A stretch of 7,825 bases of DNA. Source: an uncultured Oribacterium sp. (GTDB taxonomy: Bacteria > Bacillota > Clostridia > Lachnospirales > Lachnospiraceae). Numbering within the stretch: position 1 is the first letter of the stretch; each line of letters opens with the position of its first letter. The stretch is taken from positions 1 through 7,825 of the forward strand of contig CALHIC010000064.1 of NCBI GenBank assembly GCA_938030845.1. The letters run 5' to 3'. This document shows positions 1 to 5,851 of the stretch, in pieces. The notes under the pieces are model-generated. The model saw only the letters and a program-made list of their open reading frames with translations. It did not search any database and had not been told where the DNA came from. The position numbers and the translations under genes were made by a program.

Positions 1-64
1 AGCTATATTTTTGTTCTCATTTTTCTTATCACGAAAATAAAAACTATGAAGAATGCCGATTTTA

Positions 65-73
65 TGCTAAAAT
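65..73 (+). promoter_or_regulatory. Extended -10 promoter element for queT
   Basis: TGCTAAAAT fits an extended -10 (TGn followed by TAAAAT at 68-73). No good -35 hexamer stands 16-18 bases upstream, which is tolerable for an extended -10 promoter. Transcription would begin near 80, about 15 bases before the preQ1 aptamer, so the leader would contain the whole riboswitch. This is inferred from sequence match only. Confidence 0.5.
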
Positions 74-96
74 CTCACGGATTGTAACTATTCACC

Positions 97-139
97 CGTG
101 TGTTCGAGACCTTCCACACGCTAAACAAAACTAAAGGAG
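97..139 (+). promoter_or_regulatory. preQ1-I riboswitch controlling queT translation
   Basis: A perfect 6-bp stem P1 is formed by CGUGUG (97-102) and CACACG (115-120), enclosing a 12-base loop UUCGAGACCUUC. It is followed by an A-rich tail CUAAACAAAACUAA and then AAAGGAG. This is the layout of the small H-type pseudoknot preQ1-I aptamer: short stem, loop of about 12 bases, A-rich strand lying in the groove, and a 3' strand that pairs back to the loop (here AG 107-108 with CU 131-132). The Shine-Dalgarno (about 135-139) follows the pseudoknot strand directly. Ligand binding should therefore hide the SD and repress queT, as known for translational members of this class. The downstream gene being queT strongly supports the call. 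Confidence 0.88.
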
Positions 140-144
140 AATTT

Positions 145-642
145 ATGCATTTTCAAGATCAAAAGACCAAGATGATAACCCAGGCGGCTCTGATTGCCGC
201 TGTGTATGTGGCTTTGGTGCTGATTTTCAAGCCTATCAGCTTCGGCGCGATTCAGTTCCGTATTGCGGAAGCCCTTTGTATTTTGCCCTTTTTCAGCTTT
301 GCGGCGGTACCGGGCTTGGCAGTTGGCTGTCTTTTAGGAAACTTCTTTTCCGGAGCGGCAATGCCGGATGTAATCTTCGGAACCTTGGCTACCCTGATTG
401 CTGCCATCTTAAGCTATCAGCTTCGGAACAAGAATAAGTTCCTGGTATGCGTTCCGCCCATCCTGGCCAATGCTATTATCGTGCCCTTTGTTTTACAGTA
501 TGCTTACGGGGTACCGGACAGCTATCCCTTTCTCTTTGCTACAGTGGGACTGGGAGAGGTCATTGCGGTAGGTGTTTTGGGAAATGCATTGCTTTTGGCT
601 TTGGAAGGTCGTAAGGAAGTGATTTTCGGAGCCGGTGTATAG
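145..642 (+). CDS. queT: QueT family queuosine-precursor ECF transporter S-component
   Basis: This 165-residue integral membrane protein is of the QueT family. It is the substrate-binding subunit of an energy-coupling factor importer for queuosine precursors such as preQ1, used in tRNA wobble-base modification. It is hydrophobic almost throughout, with about five to six membrane segments. Family-like motifs are QFRIAEAL at residues 37-44, GNFFSG at 65-70, a PDVIFGTLATL stretch at 74-84, and GLGEVI at 135-140. Length matches the family. I chose ATG 145 because AAAGGAG stands 5 bases upstream. An in-frame GTG at 100 would start inside the riboswitch stem and has no ribosome binding site. The gene is alone in its transcript, directly below a preQ1-I riboswitch, so its product should be repressed when precursor is plentiful. 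No ECF ATPase or T-component is in the window, so a shared module elsewhere is inferred. Confidence 0.93.
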   Translation: MHFQDQKTKMITQAALIAAVYVALVLIFKPISFGAIQFRIAEALCILPFFSFAAVPGLAVGCLLGNFFSGAAMPDVIFGTLATLIAAILSYQLRNKNKFLVCVPPILANAIIVPFVLQYAYGVPDSYPFLFATVGLGEVIAVGVLGNALLLALEGRKEVIFGAGV

Positions 643-645
643 GAC

Positions 646-774
646 TTAAGAGGCGCTTTTCTGCGGCGGGTTTTACGGAGTATAAAACTTAAGGAGAACT
701 TTTCTGTGGCGGGTTTTACGGAGTATAAAACTTAAGAAGAGCTTTTCTGCGACGGATTTTATGCAGTATAAAAC
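646..774. repeat. Three tandem 43-bp repeats
   Basis: Three head-to-tail units of exactly 43 bases start at 646, 689 and 732. Units 1 and 2 match at 38 of 43 positions and units 1 and 3 at 37 of 43. Each begins TTAAG and shares a CTTTTCTG core. Units 1 and 2 end with inverted arms GTTTTA and TAAAAC around CGGAGTA. In unit 3 the arms shift to TTTTAT and ATAAAA around GCAGT, still 6 bp, so the hairpin survives the sequence changes. The unit length is not a multiple of three, so the array is not a repeated peptide. Each unit also contains TATAAA, a possible weak -10. It fills most of the gap between queT and murC. Its function is unknown to me. Confidence 0.9.
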
Positions 775-833
775 TTATCAGGGTAATAGGATAAACAACT
801 AAGCAGTAGTAAGGAAATGCTTTAGGAGGAAAT

Positions 834-2234
834 ATGTACGATATTCATTTTGACAAACCACTTTGGGTGCATTTTATCGGAATAGGGGGAATCTCCATGA
901 GCGGCCTGGCGGAAATTCTGCTGGACCGTCATTTTACCGTGACCGGATCGGATGCCAAAACCTCTCCTCTGACAGAGCACCTGGAAAGCTTGGGAATCAA
1001 GGTATTTGTTCCTCAATGCCGTCAAAATATTCAGGATGGAGTAGAGCTTTGTGTGTATACCGCCGCCATCTCCGAGGATAACGAGGAGTTTCAGGAGGTA
1101 AAGCGCAGAGGCATTCCCATGATGACTCGTGCAGATCTTCTGGGACGCATCATGCAAAATTATGCTACGGCGATCAATGTGGCCGGTACCCATGGAAAAA
1201 CCACCACCACCTCCATGATTGGAGAAATTCTGATGGAGGCGGCAAAGGATCCTACTATTACGGTGGGGGGGATGATGAAGGATATCGGGGGAAATCTCCG
1301 GGTAGGACAGTCCGACATTTTCCTGGCAGAGGCCTGCGAGTACACCAACTCCTTCCACTCCTTCTTCCCCAGCATTGCGGTGATTTTAAATGTGGAAGCG
1401 GATCATCTGGACTTTTTCAAGGATATTAATGAGATTCGGGATTCCTTCAAGACCTTTATTGAAAGACTGCCGGAGGATGGCCTTGTGGTCATCAACAAGG
1501 ATATTCCCCATTATGAATACTTCTTAGAGGATTTGGGCGGACGGAAGATAATTACCTTCGGTCATGGGGACGCGGATTATACGGCCAATTTTATTTCCTA
1601 TGACCATTATGCCAGACCCAGCTTTACCCTTTTTGAGCACGGAGAGGATAGAGGCAAGGTGGTGCTTTCCGTTACCGGAGAGCACAATATCTACAATTCC
1701 CTGTCTGCCATTGCGGTGGCAAGATATTTGGGGATTTCCTTTGAGGATATCAAGGAGGCTCTGCATCGTTTTTCCGGAACGGATCGTCGTTTCCAGCGAA
1801 AGGGAAAGATTAACGGCTTTACCATTATTGATGACTATGCCCACCATCCGCAGGAGATTGCGGCAACCATTGCGGCGGCACAGAAGTATCCTCATAGAAA
1901 GCTGTGGATTGTTTTTCAGCCCCATACCTATTCCAGAACGAAGGCCTTAATGGAGGACTTTGCGGGAGCTTTGGCCCAGGCGGATGAGATTATTCTGGCG
2001 GACATTTACGCCGCCAGGGAGAAAAATACCGTAGGCATCAGTTCGGATGATTTGCGGAAACTAATGCTTTCTCAAAACACTAACGTGTACTATATTCCGG
2101 ATTTTCCTTCCATTGAGAAGTATATTTTAGAGCATGTGAAGGAGGGAGACCTCTTAATCACCATGGGTGCGGGAAATATCGTAGACGTGGGAGAGGATTT
2201 ACTTTCTTTGGAAGGTGCGGAGAGAGAAGAATAG
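834..2234 (+). CDS. murC: UDP-N-acetylmuramate--L-alanine ligase (MurC)
   Basis: This cytoplasmic enzyme of peptidoglycan synthesis joins L-alanine to UDP-MurNAc using ATP, the first amino-acid step of the stem peptide. The 466-residue protein has the full three-domain Mur ligase order. An N-terminal Rossmann-like UDP-binding domain carries FIGIGGISMSGLAE (residues 14-27). The central ATPase has the P-loop GTHGKTTTT (118-126), AEACEY (165-170) and NVEADHLD (186-193). GEHNIYNSL (282-290) leads into the C-terminal domain, with DDYAHHP (333-339) and FQPHTYSRTK (361-370). Length is normal and no key motif is missing. The start is supported by AGGAGG at 824-829, 4 bases before ATG. The promoter is not obvious; the upstream gap is mostly the 43-bp repeats. 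A terminator follows the stop codon, so murC appears monocistronic rather than part of a mur/fts cluster. Confidence 0.97.
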   Translation: MYDIHFDKPLWVHFIGIGGISMSGLAEILLDRHFTVTGSDAKTSPLTEHLESLGIKVFVPQCRQNIQDGVELCVYTAAISEDNEEFQEVKRRGIPMMTRADLLGRIMQNYATAINVAGTHGKTTTTSMIGEILMEAAKDPTITVGGMMKDIGGNLRVGQSDIFLAEACEYTNSFHSFFPSIAVILNVEADHLDFFKDINEIRDSFKTFIERLPEDGLVVINKDIPHYEYFLEDLGGRKIITFGHGDADYTANFISYDHYARPSFTLFEHGEDRGKVVLSVTGEHNIYNSLSAIAVARYLGISFEDIKEALHRFSGTDRRFQRKGKINGFTIIDDYAHHPQEIAATIAAAQKYPHRKLWIVFQPHTYSRTKALMEDFAGALAQADEIILADIYAAREKNTVGISSDDLRKLMLSQNTNVYYIPDFPSIEKYILEHVKEGDLLITMGAGNIVDVGEDLLSLEGAEREE

Positions 2235-2243
2235 AATTTTTTG

Positions 2244-2311
2244 AAGAAGGTTTTTCATCGTGGAAGAAAAGGAATTTTTTCTTTTCCCAAATGGTGGAAA
2301 CCTTCTTTTTT
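2244..2311 (+). terminator. Rho-independent terminator after murC, two-tier hairpin
   Basis: AAGAAGGTTT (2244-2253) pairs perfectly with AAACCTTCTT (2298-2307), and the run of T continues to 2311. The long loop can form an inner hairpin, GGAAGAAAA (2262-2270) with TTTTCTTTTCC (2277-2287), with a 2-base bulge. The T-tract follows only on the + strand side, so it should end murC transcripts. The long internal loop makes it less standard than a simple hairpin. Confidence 0.7.
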
Positions 2312-2480
2312 ATCTCCTGAAAATTGGGGGAGCTTGGGGAAAGAAAATTATTTTCTTCTTTCCTGATTTTCCGGAAATCCACCTAAGAATTGTGGATAAC
2401 CGGAGGGGAAATCCTTCAAAAAAGGATAGATAAACCCGGTAAAATCAAGCTTTTAAAGAAAATGAAAAAAGAAACCCACA
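2312..2480. other. AT-rich non-coding stretch between murC terminator and DnaA boxes
   Basis: I see no supported gene here. It contains a bulged hairpin (2338-2348 with 2350-2363), a 10-bp palindrome TTTCCGGAAA (2368-2377), and a 6-bp hairpin ATCCTT/AAGGAT (2411-2427). From about 2415 to 2475 there is purine-rich, A-tract-containing DNA between DnaA box 1 and the main box group. The last part has the composition of a DNA-unwinding element, but I cannot define 13-mers or clear DnaA-trios in it. Confidence 0.5.
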
Positions 2481-2527
2481 TTATCCACATTGTTGTGGAT
2501 AAGTCCTGTGGATAAACTTGTGGAGTA
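2391..2527. promoter_or_regulatory. DnaA-box cluster (four perfect boxes, one degenerate)
   Basis: Perfect matches to the DnaA box TTATCCACA lie at 2391-2399 (- strand), 2481-2489 (+), 2494-2502 (-) and 2507-2515 (-). TGTGGAGTA at 2519-2527 is a box with two mismatches in the same orientation as the last two. Boxes 2 and 3 form a perfect 9-bp inverted repeat with spacer TTGT. Boxes 3, 4 and 5 are spaced 13 and 12 bases start to start. The cluster ends 6 bases before the -35 element of the downstream promoter. DnaA binding is well established for this 9-mer. Whether the role here is transcriptional control, DnaA titration or replication initiation is inference. Confidence 0.88.
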
Positions 2528-2533
2528 GTCTTC

Positions 2534-2562
2534 TTGAACTGAAAAAGCTCCTATGTTATGAT
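2534..2562 (+). promoter_or_regulatory. Sigma-A-type promoter of the dnaD-dnaC operon
   Basis: The -35 TTGAAC (2534-2539), a 17-base spacer and the -10 TATGAT (2557-2562) with a preceding TG (2554-2555) make a near-consensus extended promoter. Transcription would start near 2569, giving a leader of about 28 bases. DnaA boxes abut it on the upstream side, a position compatible with activation or repression by DnaA. Confidence 0.8.
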
Positions 2563-2597
2563 TTGCTCACCGACGACTTAGGGGAGAAAGGGAAGAG

Positions 2598-3443
2598 ATG
2601 GAGATACAGTTTCAAGAGGGAATCCAGGCGGAGATTACTTGTGTTCCGAATGCATTTATAGACGAATATGTAGCCGAAGCCAATGGAGATTATGTGAAGG
2701 TGTATCTGTATTTGCTTCGCCATCAAAAAGAAAAGCTAAAGGGCAAGGAAATCGGTGAGGCCCTTTGCTTAACTGACCAGGACGTGAAAAGAGCCATCCT
2801 TTTTTGGGAGAAAAAGGGGGTATTAAAAGAGGGAACGGCCAGAGCTTTGGAGCGGGAATTGCAGTCGGAAGAGGCGGCTCTTCTTTCCGAGGAAAAGCTG
2901 TCTCAGAAAGAGAGGCTGAGCCGTATGGAAAGGACTTCTTTTTTTGATGAGCAAAAACAGGAAATGGACGGAAAAAAGCGGGAAATTGATGAGGAAGAAT
3001 TTGGCGGTATTTTGTTTGTAGCCAAGCATTTGATGCCTGTGGTAACGCCTTCCCATGTCCAGCTTTTTGAATATATGTATCAATCTCTGGAAATGGATGC
3101 GGAGCTGATTGAATTTTTCTTAGACTACTGTTGCAGCCTGCAAAAGACCAACTGCCGCTATATGCAGAAGGTGGCGGTGGACTGGCACGAGTTGGGCATT
3201 CGAGATGTTCGGGCAGCCAGAGAGCATGTGAAGAATTTTGATATGGCAAAGGGCATGAAGGCAGGAAACGGAGACGGAAAGACCGGTGGAAATACATTTT
3301 CTTCGAAAGGAAAGGGCGGAAGCTCCTCCGGAGAGAAGAAGGGCAATCGTTTCCTGAACTTCAGTCAGGAAGAGGTAGACTATGATTCTTTGGCTAAGCA
3401 GAAGGCCTTAGAACGACTTGGACAGTTTCATACCGCTAAGTAG
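2598..3443 (+). CDS. DnaD-domain replication protein
   Basis: This 281-residue protein is of the DnaD/DnaB family of Firmicutes, which remodels DNA and bridges DnaA or PriA to the helicase loader during initiation or restart. The N-terminal region (about 1-80) resembles a winged-helix domain: residues 31-50 are a helix followed by KEIGEALCLTDQDVKRAILFWEKKG-like recognition sequence. A charged, probably coiled linker covers about 80-133. A DnaD domain spans about 135-215, ending with the family-type Y-x7-W pattern (Y188 to W196, YMQKVAVDW). A Gly/Ser/Lys-rich linker (220-250) is followed by NFSQEEVDYDSLAKQ, like the conserved C-terminal tail of many DnaD-like proteins. The start is supported by a purine-rich SD at 2580-2593. 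It is the first gene of an operon with the helicase loader, 14 bases upstream of it. Family assignment is confident; whether it is the functional DnaD, DnaB-type or a phage-like homologue is not resolved. Confidence 0.88.
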   Translation: MEIQFQEGIQAEITCVPNAFIDEYVAEANGDYVKVYLYLLRHQKEKLKGKEIGEALCLTDQDVKRAILFWEKKGVLKEGTARALERELQSEEAALLSEEKLSQKERLSRMERTSFFDEQKQEMDGKKREIDEEEFGGILFVAKHLMPVVTPSHVQLFEYMYQSLEMDAELIEFFLDYCCSLQKTNCRYMQKVAVDWHELGIRDVRAAREHVKNFDMAKGMKAGNGDGKTGGNTFSSKGKGGSSSGEKKGNRFLNFSQEEVDYDSLAKQKALERLGQFHTAK

Positions 3444-3457
3444 AGAAGAGGCAAAGC

Positions 3458-4414
3458 ATGGCACTGAGTAACGGACAGGTTCAGGAGATACAACGGATTC
3501 TTTCAGAAAGACAGCTGGAAGCCCATAGAAGATATTTAGAGAAAAGGGAAGAGATATTCCGTAAGCTTCCGGAACTGGAAGAGCTGGAGGAGAAGGTTAG
3601 AGCCTTCTCTTTATCCGTTGCCGGAGAAATGCAGCAGGGAAATCGTGAGGGACTCCTTCGATTAAAGGAAGAAATCGGAAAGCTGCATCAAGAAAAGAAA
3701 GCTCTTTTGGAAACTGCGGGCTATAGGATAGAGGATTTAGAGGAAGAAGAGCATTTTTGTCCCCTTTGTCAGGATACCGGCTATGTGGACGGGAAGAAAT
3801 GCCAATGCTTTTTAAAGCTGCAGGGAGAGCTTTTATACCGACAATCTCGCATGGGAGCGGTGTTGGAGCGGGAAAACTTCTCCAAGTTCCAGCTGGAGCG
3901 CTTTGACAATAAAGAAAAGCTGGGGCAATGCGGAAACAAAACCCTGCGGGAATATATTAAGGAGATTCGGGACTACCTTATAGACTACTGTGAAGAATAT
4001 CCGAAAAATAACCGCAGCATCCTCTTCACCGGCAGTACCGGAACCGGAAAAACCTACTTCCTCCACTCCATAGCCAAGGCTCTGTTGGATAGGGGGGTCA
4101 GCGTATTGTATTTTACGGCAACAGGGCTCTTTGAGTATTTTTCTAAAAGAATGCGAGAAGAAGATACGGAAGACTATATCGAAGAGGTGGATGTGATTCT
4201 GATAGATGACTTGGGAACGGAGTTTTCCAACAGCTTCACCACCTCCCGCTTTTTCGCTCTACTCAACCAACGGATATTAGACCGAAAAACCATGCTGATC
4301 TCTACAAATTTGAATTTTAAAGAATTACGAGAGACCTATTCCGACAGAGTGGTATCCCGCTTCATGTCCGACTACGAAATCATCCCCTTATATGGGAAAG
4401 ATCAGAGACTGTAA
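3458..4414 (+). CDS. DnaC/DnaI-like AAA+ replicative helicase loader
   Basis: This 318-residue ATPase would load the replicative helicase onto single-stranded DNA. The N-terminal region (1-95) is highly charged and probably coiled-coil, the part expected to bind helicase. A zinc-binding motif follows with C101, C104, C115 and C117 (CPLCQDTGY and CQCF), as in DnaI-type loaders. The AAA+ domain carries Walker A GSTGTGKT (192-199), Walker B VILIDDLG (246-253), sensor-1 ISTNLNF (281-287) and a candidate arginine finger R301 in VVSRFMSDY. The C-terminus is normal for the family. GAAGAGG at 3445-3451 lies 6 bases before ATG. It follows the DnaD-domain gene by 14 bases and shares its promoter. The pair is the standard primosomal loading set of Clostridia. 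IstB-type transposition helpers share this ATPase fold, but the zinc motif and the partner gene argue for a housekeeping loader. Confidence 0.92.
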   Translation: MALSNGQVQEIQRILSERQLEAHRRYLEKREEIFRKLPELEELEEKVRAFSLSVAGEMQQGNREGLLRLKEEIGKLHQEKKALLETAGYRIEDLEEEEHFCPLCQDTGYVDGKKCQCFLKLQGELLYRQSRMGAVLERENFSKFQLERFDNKEKLGQCGNKTLREYIKEIRDYLIDYCEEYPKNNRSILFTGSTGTGKTYFLHSIAKALLDRGVSVLYFTATGLFEYFSKRMREEDTEDYIEEVDVILIDDLGTEFSNSFTTSRFFALLNQRILDRKTMLISTNLNFKELRETYSDRVVSRFMSDYEIIPLYGKDQRL

Positions 4415-4435
4415 GGAAAGAAAAATGCGAGGCGA

Positions 4436-4467
4436 GGTTAGCGGAAGCGTGCCCCTGTTCCGAAGCC
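4436..4467 (+). repeat. GC-rich hairpin with GCGTGCCCC loop (possible repeat remnant)
   Basis: CGGAA (4442-4446) pairs with TTCCG (4458-4462), and GGTT (4436-4439) with AGCC (4464-4467), across a small internal loop. The loop holds GCGTGCCCC. The 15 bases at 4441-4455 reappear with one change, on the opposite strand, at 7760-7774 inside another intergenic inverted repeat. GAGGCG (4429-4434) could also pair with CGCCTC (4502-4507), enclosing the hairpin in a larger fold. A small RNA or a decayed dispersed repeat are both possible. Confidence 0.4.
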
Positions 4468-4540
4468 ATAAGGACAAAAGCGTTCATCTATTTTCAGATA
4501 CCGCCTCCCCAAAAATCTCTTCGACAAAAGTTTTTTCCTA

Positions 4541-4585
4541 AAAGCAAAAAAGAGCATAGACTTTTTCTTTGCTTTCCTGTATTTT
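4541..4585 (+). terminator. Probable terminator between dnaC-like gene and prs
   Basis: AAAGCAAA (4541-4548) pairs with TTTGCTTT (4568-4575). The inner AAAG/CTTT bases can extend the stem past one bulged C. A T-rich stretch (4580-4586) follows after CCTG. The stem is AT-rich and the T-tract is a few bases removed, so efficiency is uncertain. If weak, prs would be partly transcribed from the dnaD-dnaC promoter. I see no convincing separate prs promoter. Confidence 0.45.
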
Positions 4586-4624
4586 TAATCCGTAAGTGTC
4601 TATATGTTTGGAAGGAGAATAGTC

Positions 4625-5851
4625 ATGGCTGATTCCAGAACTTCACAGTTCATTGAGCGTATTCCGGTAGGACCTTTGGCTTTGATGCCGCTAAAGTCCA
4701 TTGAGCCCTTGGGAAAGAAGGTAAACGATTACTTGGTTACCTGGAGAACCAAGAGAGAAAGTGAGCATAAGGAAACTCTTGCCTTTTCAGGGTATCAGAA
4801 ATCGGATTATATTGTTCCTACAAGAATTTCCCGATTCGGAACAGGAGAGGCAAAGGGAGAAATCCTGGAGTCCGTACGAGGAGTGGACATTTACTTGATG
4901 GTGGATGTGATGAACTACTCCATGACTTATTCCATTTTCGGCCACGTGAACCACATGTCTCCGGACGACCACTATGCGGATTTAAAGAGACTGATTGCGG
5001 CAACCACAGGAAAGGCTAAGCGAATCAATGTTATTATGCCCTTCATGTATGAGTCCAGACAGCATAAGAGATCAGGCAGAGAGTCCTTAGACTGCGCAAT
5101 GATGCTGCAGGAGCTTCATGAAATGGGTGTGGAGAATTTCTTAACCTTCGATGCTCACGATCCCAGAGTCATGAATGCTATTCCCAGAGATTCCTTTGAC
5201 AATGTTTCCTGTACCTACCAGTTCGTTAAGGCTCTTCTGATGAACGTAAATGATTTGGACATTGATAAGGATCACATGATGATTATCTCCCCGGATGAGG
5301 GCGGAATGAATCGTGCCATTTATTATGCCAATGTCTTAGGCTTAGACATGGGTATGTTCTATAAGAGAAGAGACTACACCCAGGTGGTAAACGGACGGAA
5401 TCCTATCGTGGCTCATGAGTTCTTGGGAACGGATGTGGAAGGAAAGGACGTTATCATCATTGACGATATGATTTCCTCCGGAGAGTCTTTAATCGATACA
5501 GCCAAGGCATTAAAGGACAGAAAGGCAAAGCGAGTGTATGCTTGCTGTACCTTCGGCTTATTTACAAACGGTCTTAACAAGTTCGATGAAGCCTATGCAG
5601 CCGGAATTTTGGCAGGGGTTTTGACCACAGACCTGATTTATCAGCCGGAAGAGCTGTTAAAGAGAGAATGGTATATCAATGTAAGCATGGCGAAGTACAT
5701 TGCCCTTCTTATTGACAATATGAACCATGATATTTCCATTTCCTCTATTTTGGATCCGGTGGGTAGAATTACAAAGAGAGTTGCTGAGTACAAGGAAGCC
5801 AGAGCTTCCCAGACAGAACAGCTTAGCTTAGAGTTGGAAGATGATATGTAA
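4625..5851 (+). CDS. prs: Ribose-phosphate pyrophosphokinase, long divergent form
   Basis: This enzyme makes PRPP from ribose 5-phosphate and ATP, feeding nucleotide, histidine and tryptophan synthesis in the cytoplasm. The protein is 408 residues, against about 310-320 for classical PrsA, with an extended N-terminus (about 40 residues) and C-terminus. Recognisable motifs in order are MPFMYESRQHKR (138-149), in the place of the ATP-binding ARQDRK loop; FDAHDPRVMNAIP (175-187), in the place of the DLHxxQIQGFF segment; SPDEGGMNRA (222-231); KRRD (247-250); and the PRPP loop DVIIIDDMISSGESLID (275-291). AAGGAG at 4612-4617, 7 bases upstream, decides the start. An in-frame ATG at 4604 would precede this SD and is rejected. 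Longer PRPP synthetases of this kind occur in Clostridia. Assignment to the PRPP synthetase fold is secure; activity is inferred, since several classical residues differ. Confidence 0.88.
   Translation: MADSRTSQFIERIPVGPLALMPLKSIEPLGKKVNDYLVTWRTKRESEHKETLAFSGYQKSDYIVPTRISRFGTGEAKGEILESVRGVDIYLMVDVMNYSMTYSIFGHVNHMSPDDHYADLKRLIAATTGKAKRINVIMPFMYESRQHKRSGRESLDCAMMLQELHEMGVENFLTFDAHDPRVMNAIPRDSFDNVSCTYQFVKALLMNVNDLDIDKDHMMIISPDEGGMNRAIYYANVLGLDMGMFYKRRDYTQVVNGRNPIVAHEFLGTDVEGKDVIIIDDMISSGESLIDTAKALKDRKAKRVYACCTFGLFTNGLNKFDEAYAAGILAGVLTTDLIYQPEELLKREWYINVSMAKYIALLIDNMNHDISISSILDPVGRITKRVAEYKEARASQTEQLSLELEDDM

Noticed and set aside
100..144. N-terminal extension of QueT from GTG 100
   Set aside because: These codons are the preQ1 riboswitch stem, loop and SD. 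ATG 145 has AAAGGAG at proper spacing.
646..774. CRISPR array reading of the 43-bp repeats
   Set aside because: Units are contiguous with no unique spacers of constant length, only three copies exist, and no cas gene is near.
822..1358. 178-residue open frame on the - strand
   Set aside because: It lies wholly opposite murC, whose motifs are unmistakable. The translation is low-complexity with no recognisable domain, so it is a shadow frame.
2158..2382. 74-residue - strand frame reaching into the murC-dnaD gap
   Set aside because: It begins with GTG, runs through the terminator hairpin and into the end of murC, is Lys/Phe-rich without a domain, and has no convincing ribosome binding site.
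2656..3297. 213-residue open frame on the - strand
   Set aside because: Antisense to the DnaD-domain gene, Pro/Ser/Phe-rich translation typical of reversed A-rich codons, and no ribosome binding site of note.
3458..4414. IstB-type transposition helper
   Set aside because: The Walker motifs fit, but the four-Cys zinc motif, the DnaD-domain partner and the lack of an IstA transposase or terminal repeats favour a housekeeping helicase loader.
4604..4624. N-terminal extension of the PRPP synthetase from ATG 4604
   Set aside because: The extension encodes the SD AAGGAG itself, and ATG 4625 has correct spacing. No SD precedes 4604.
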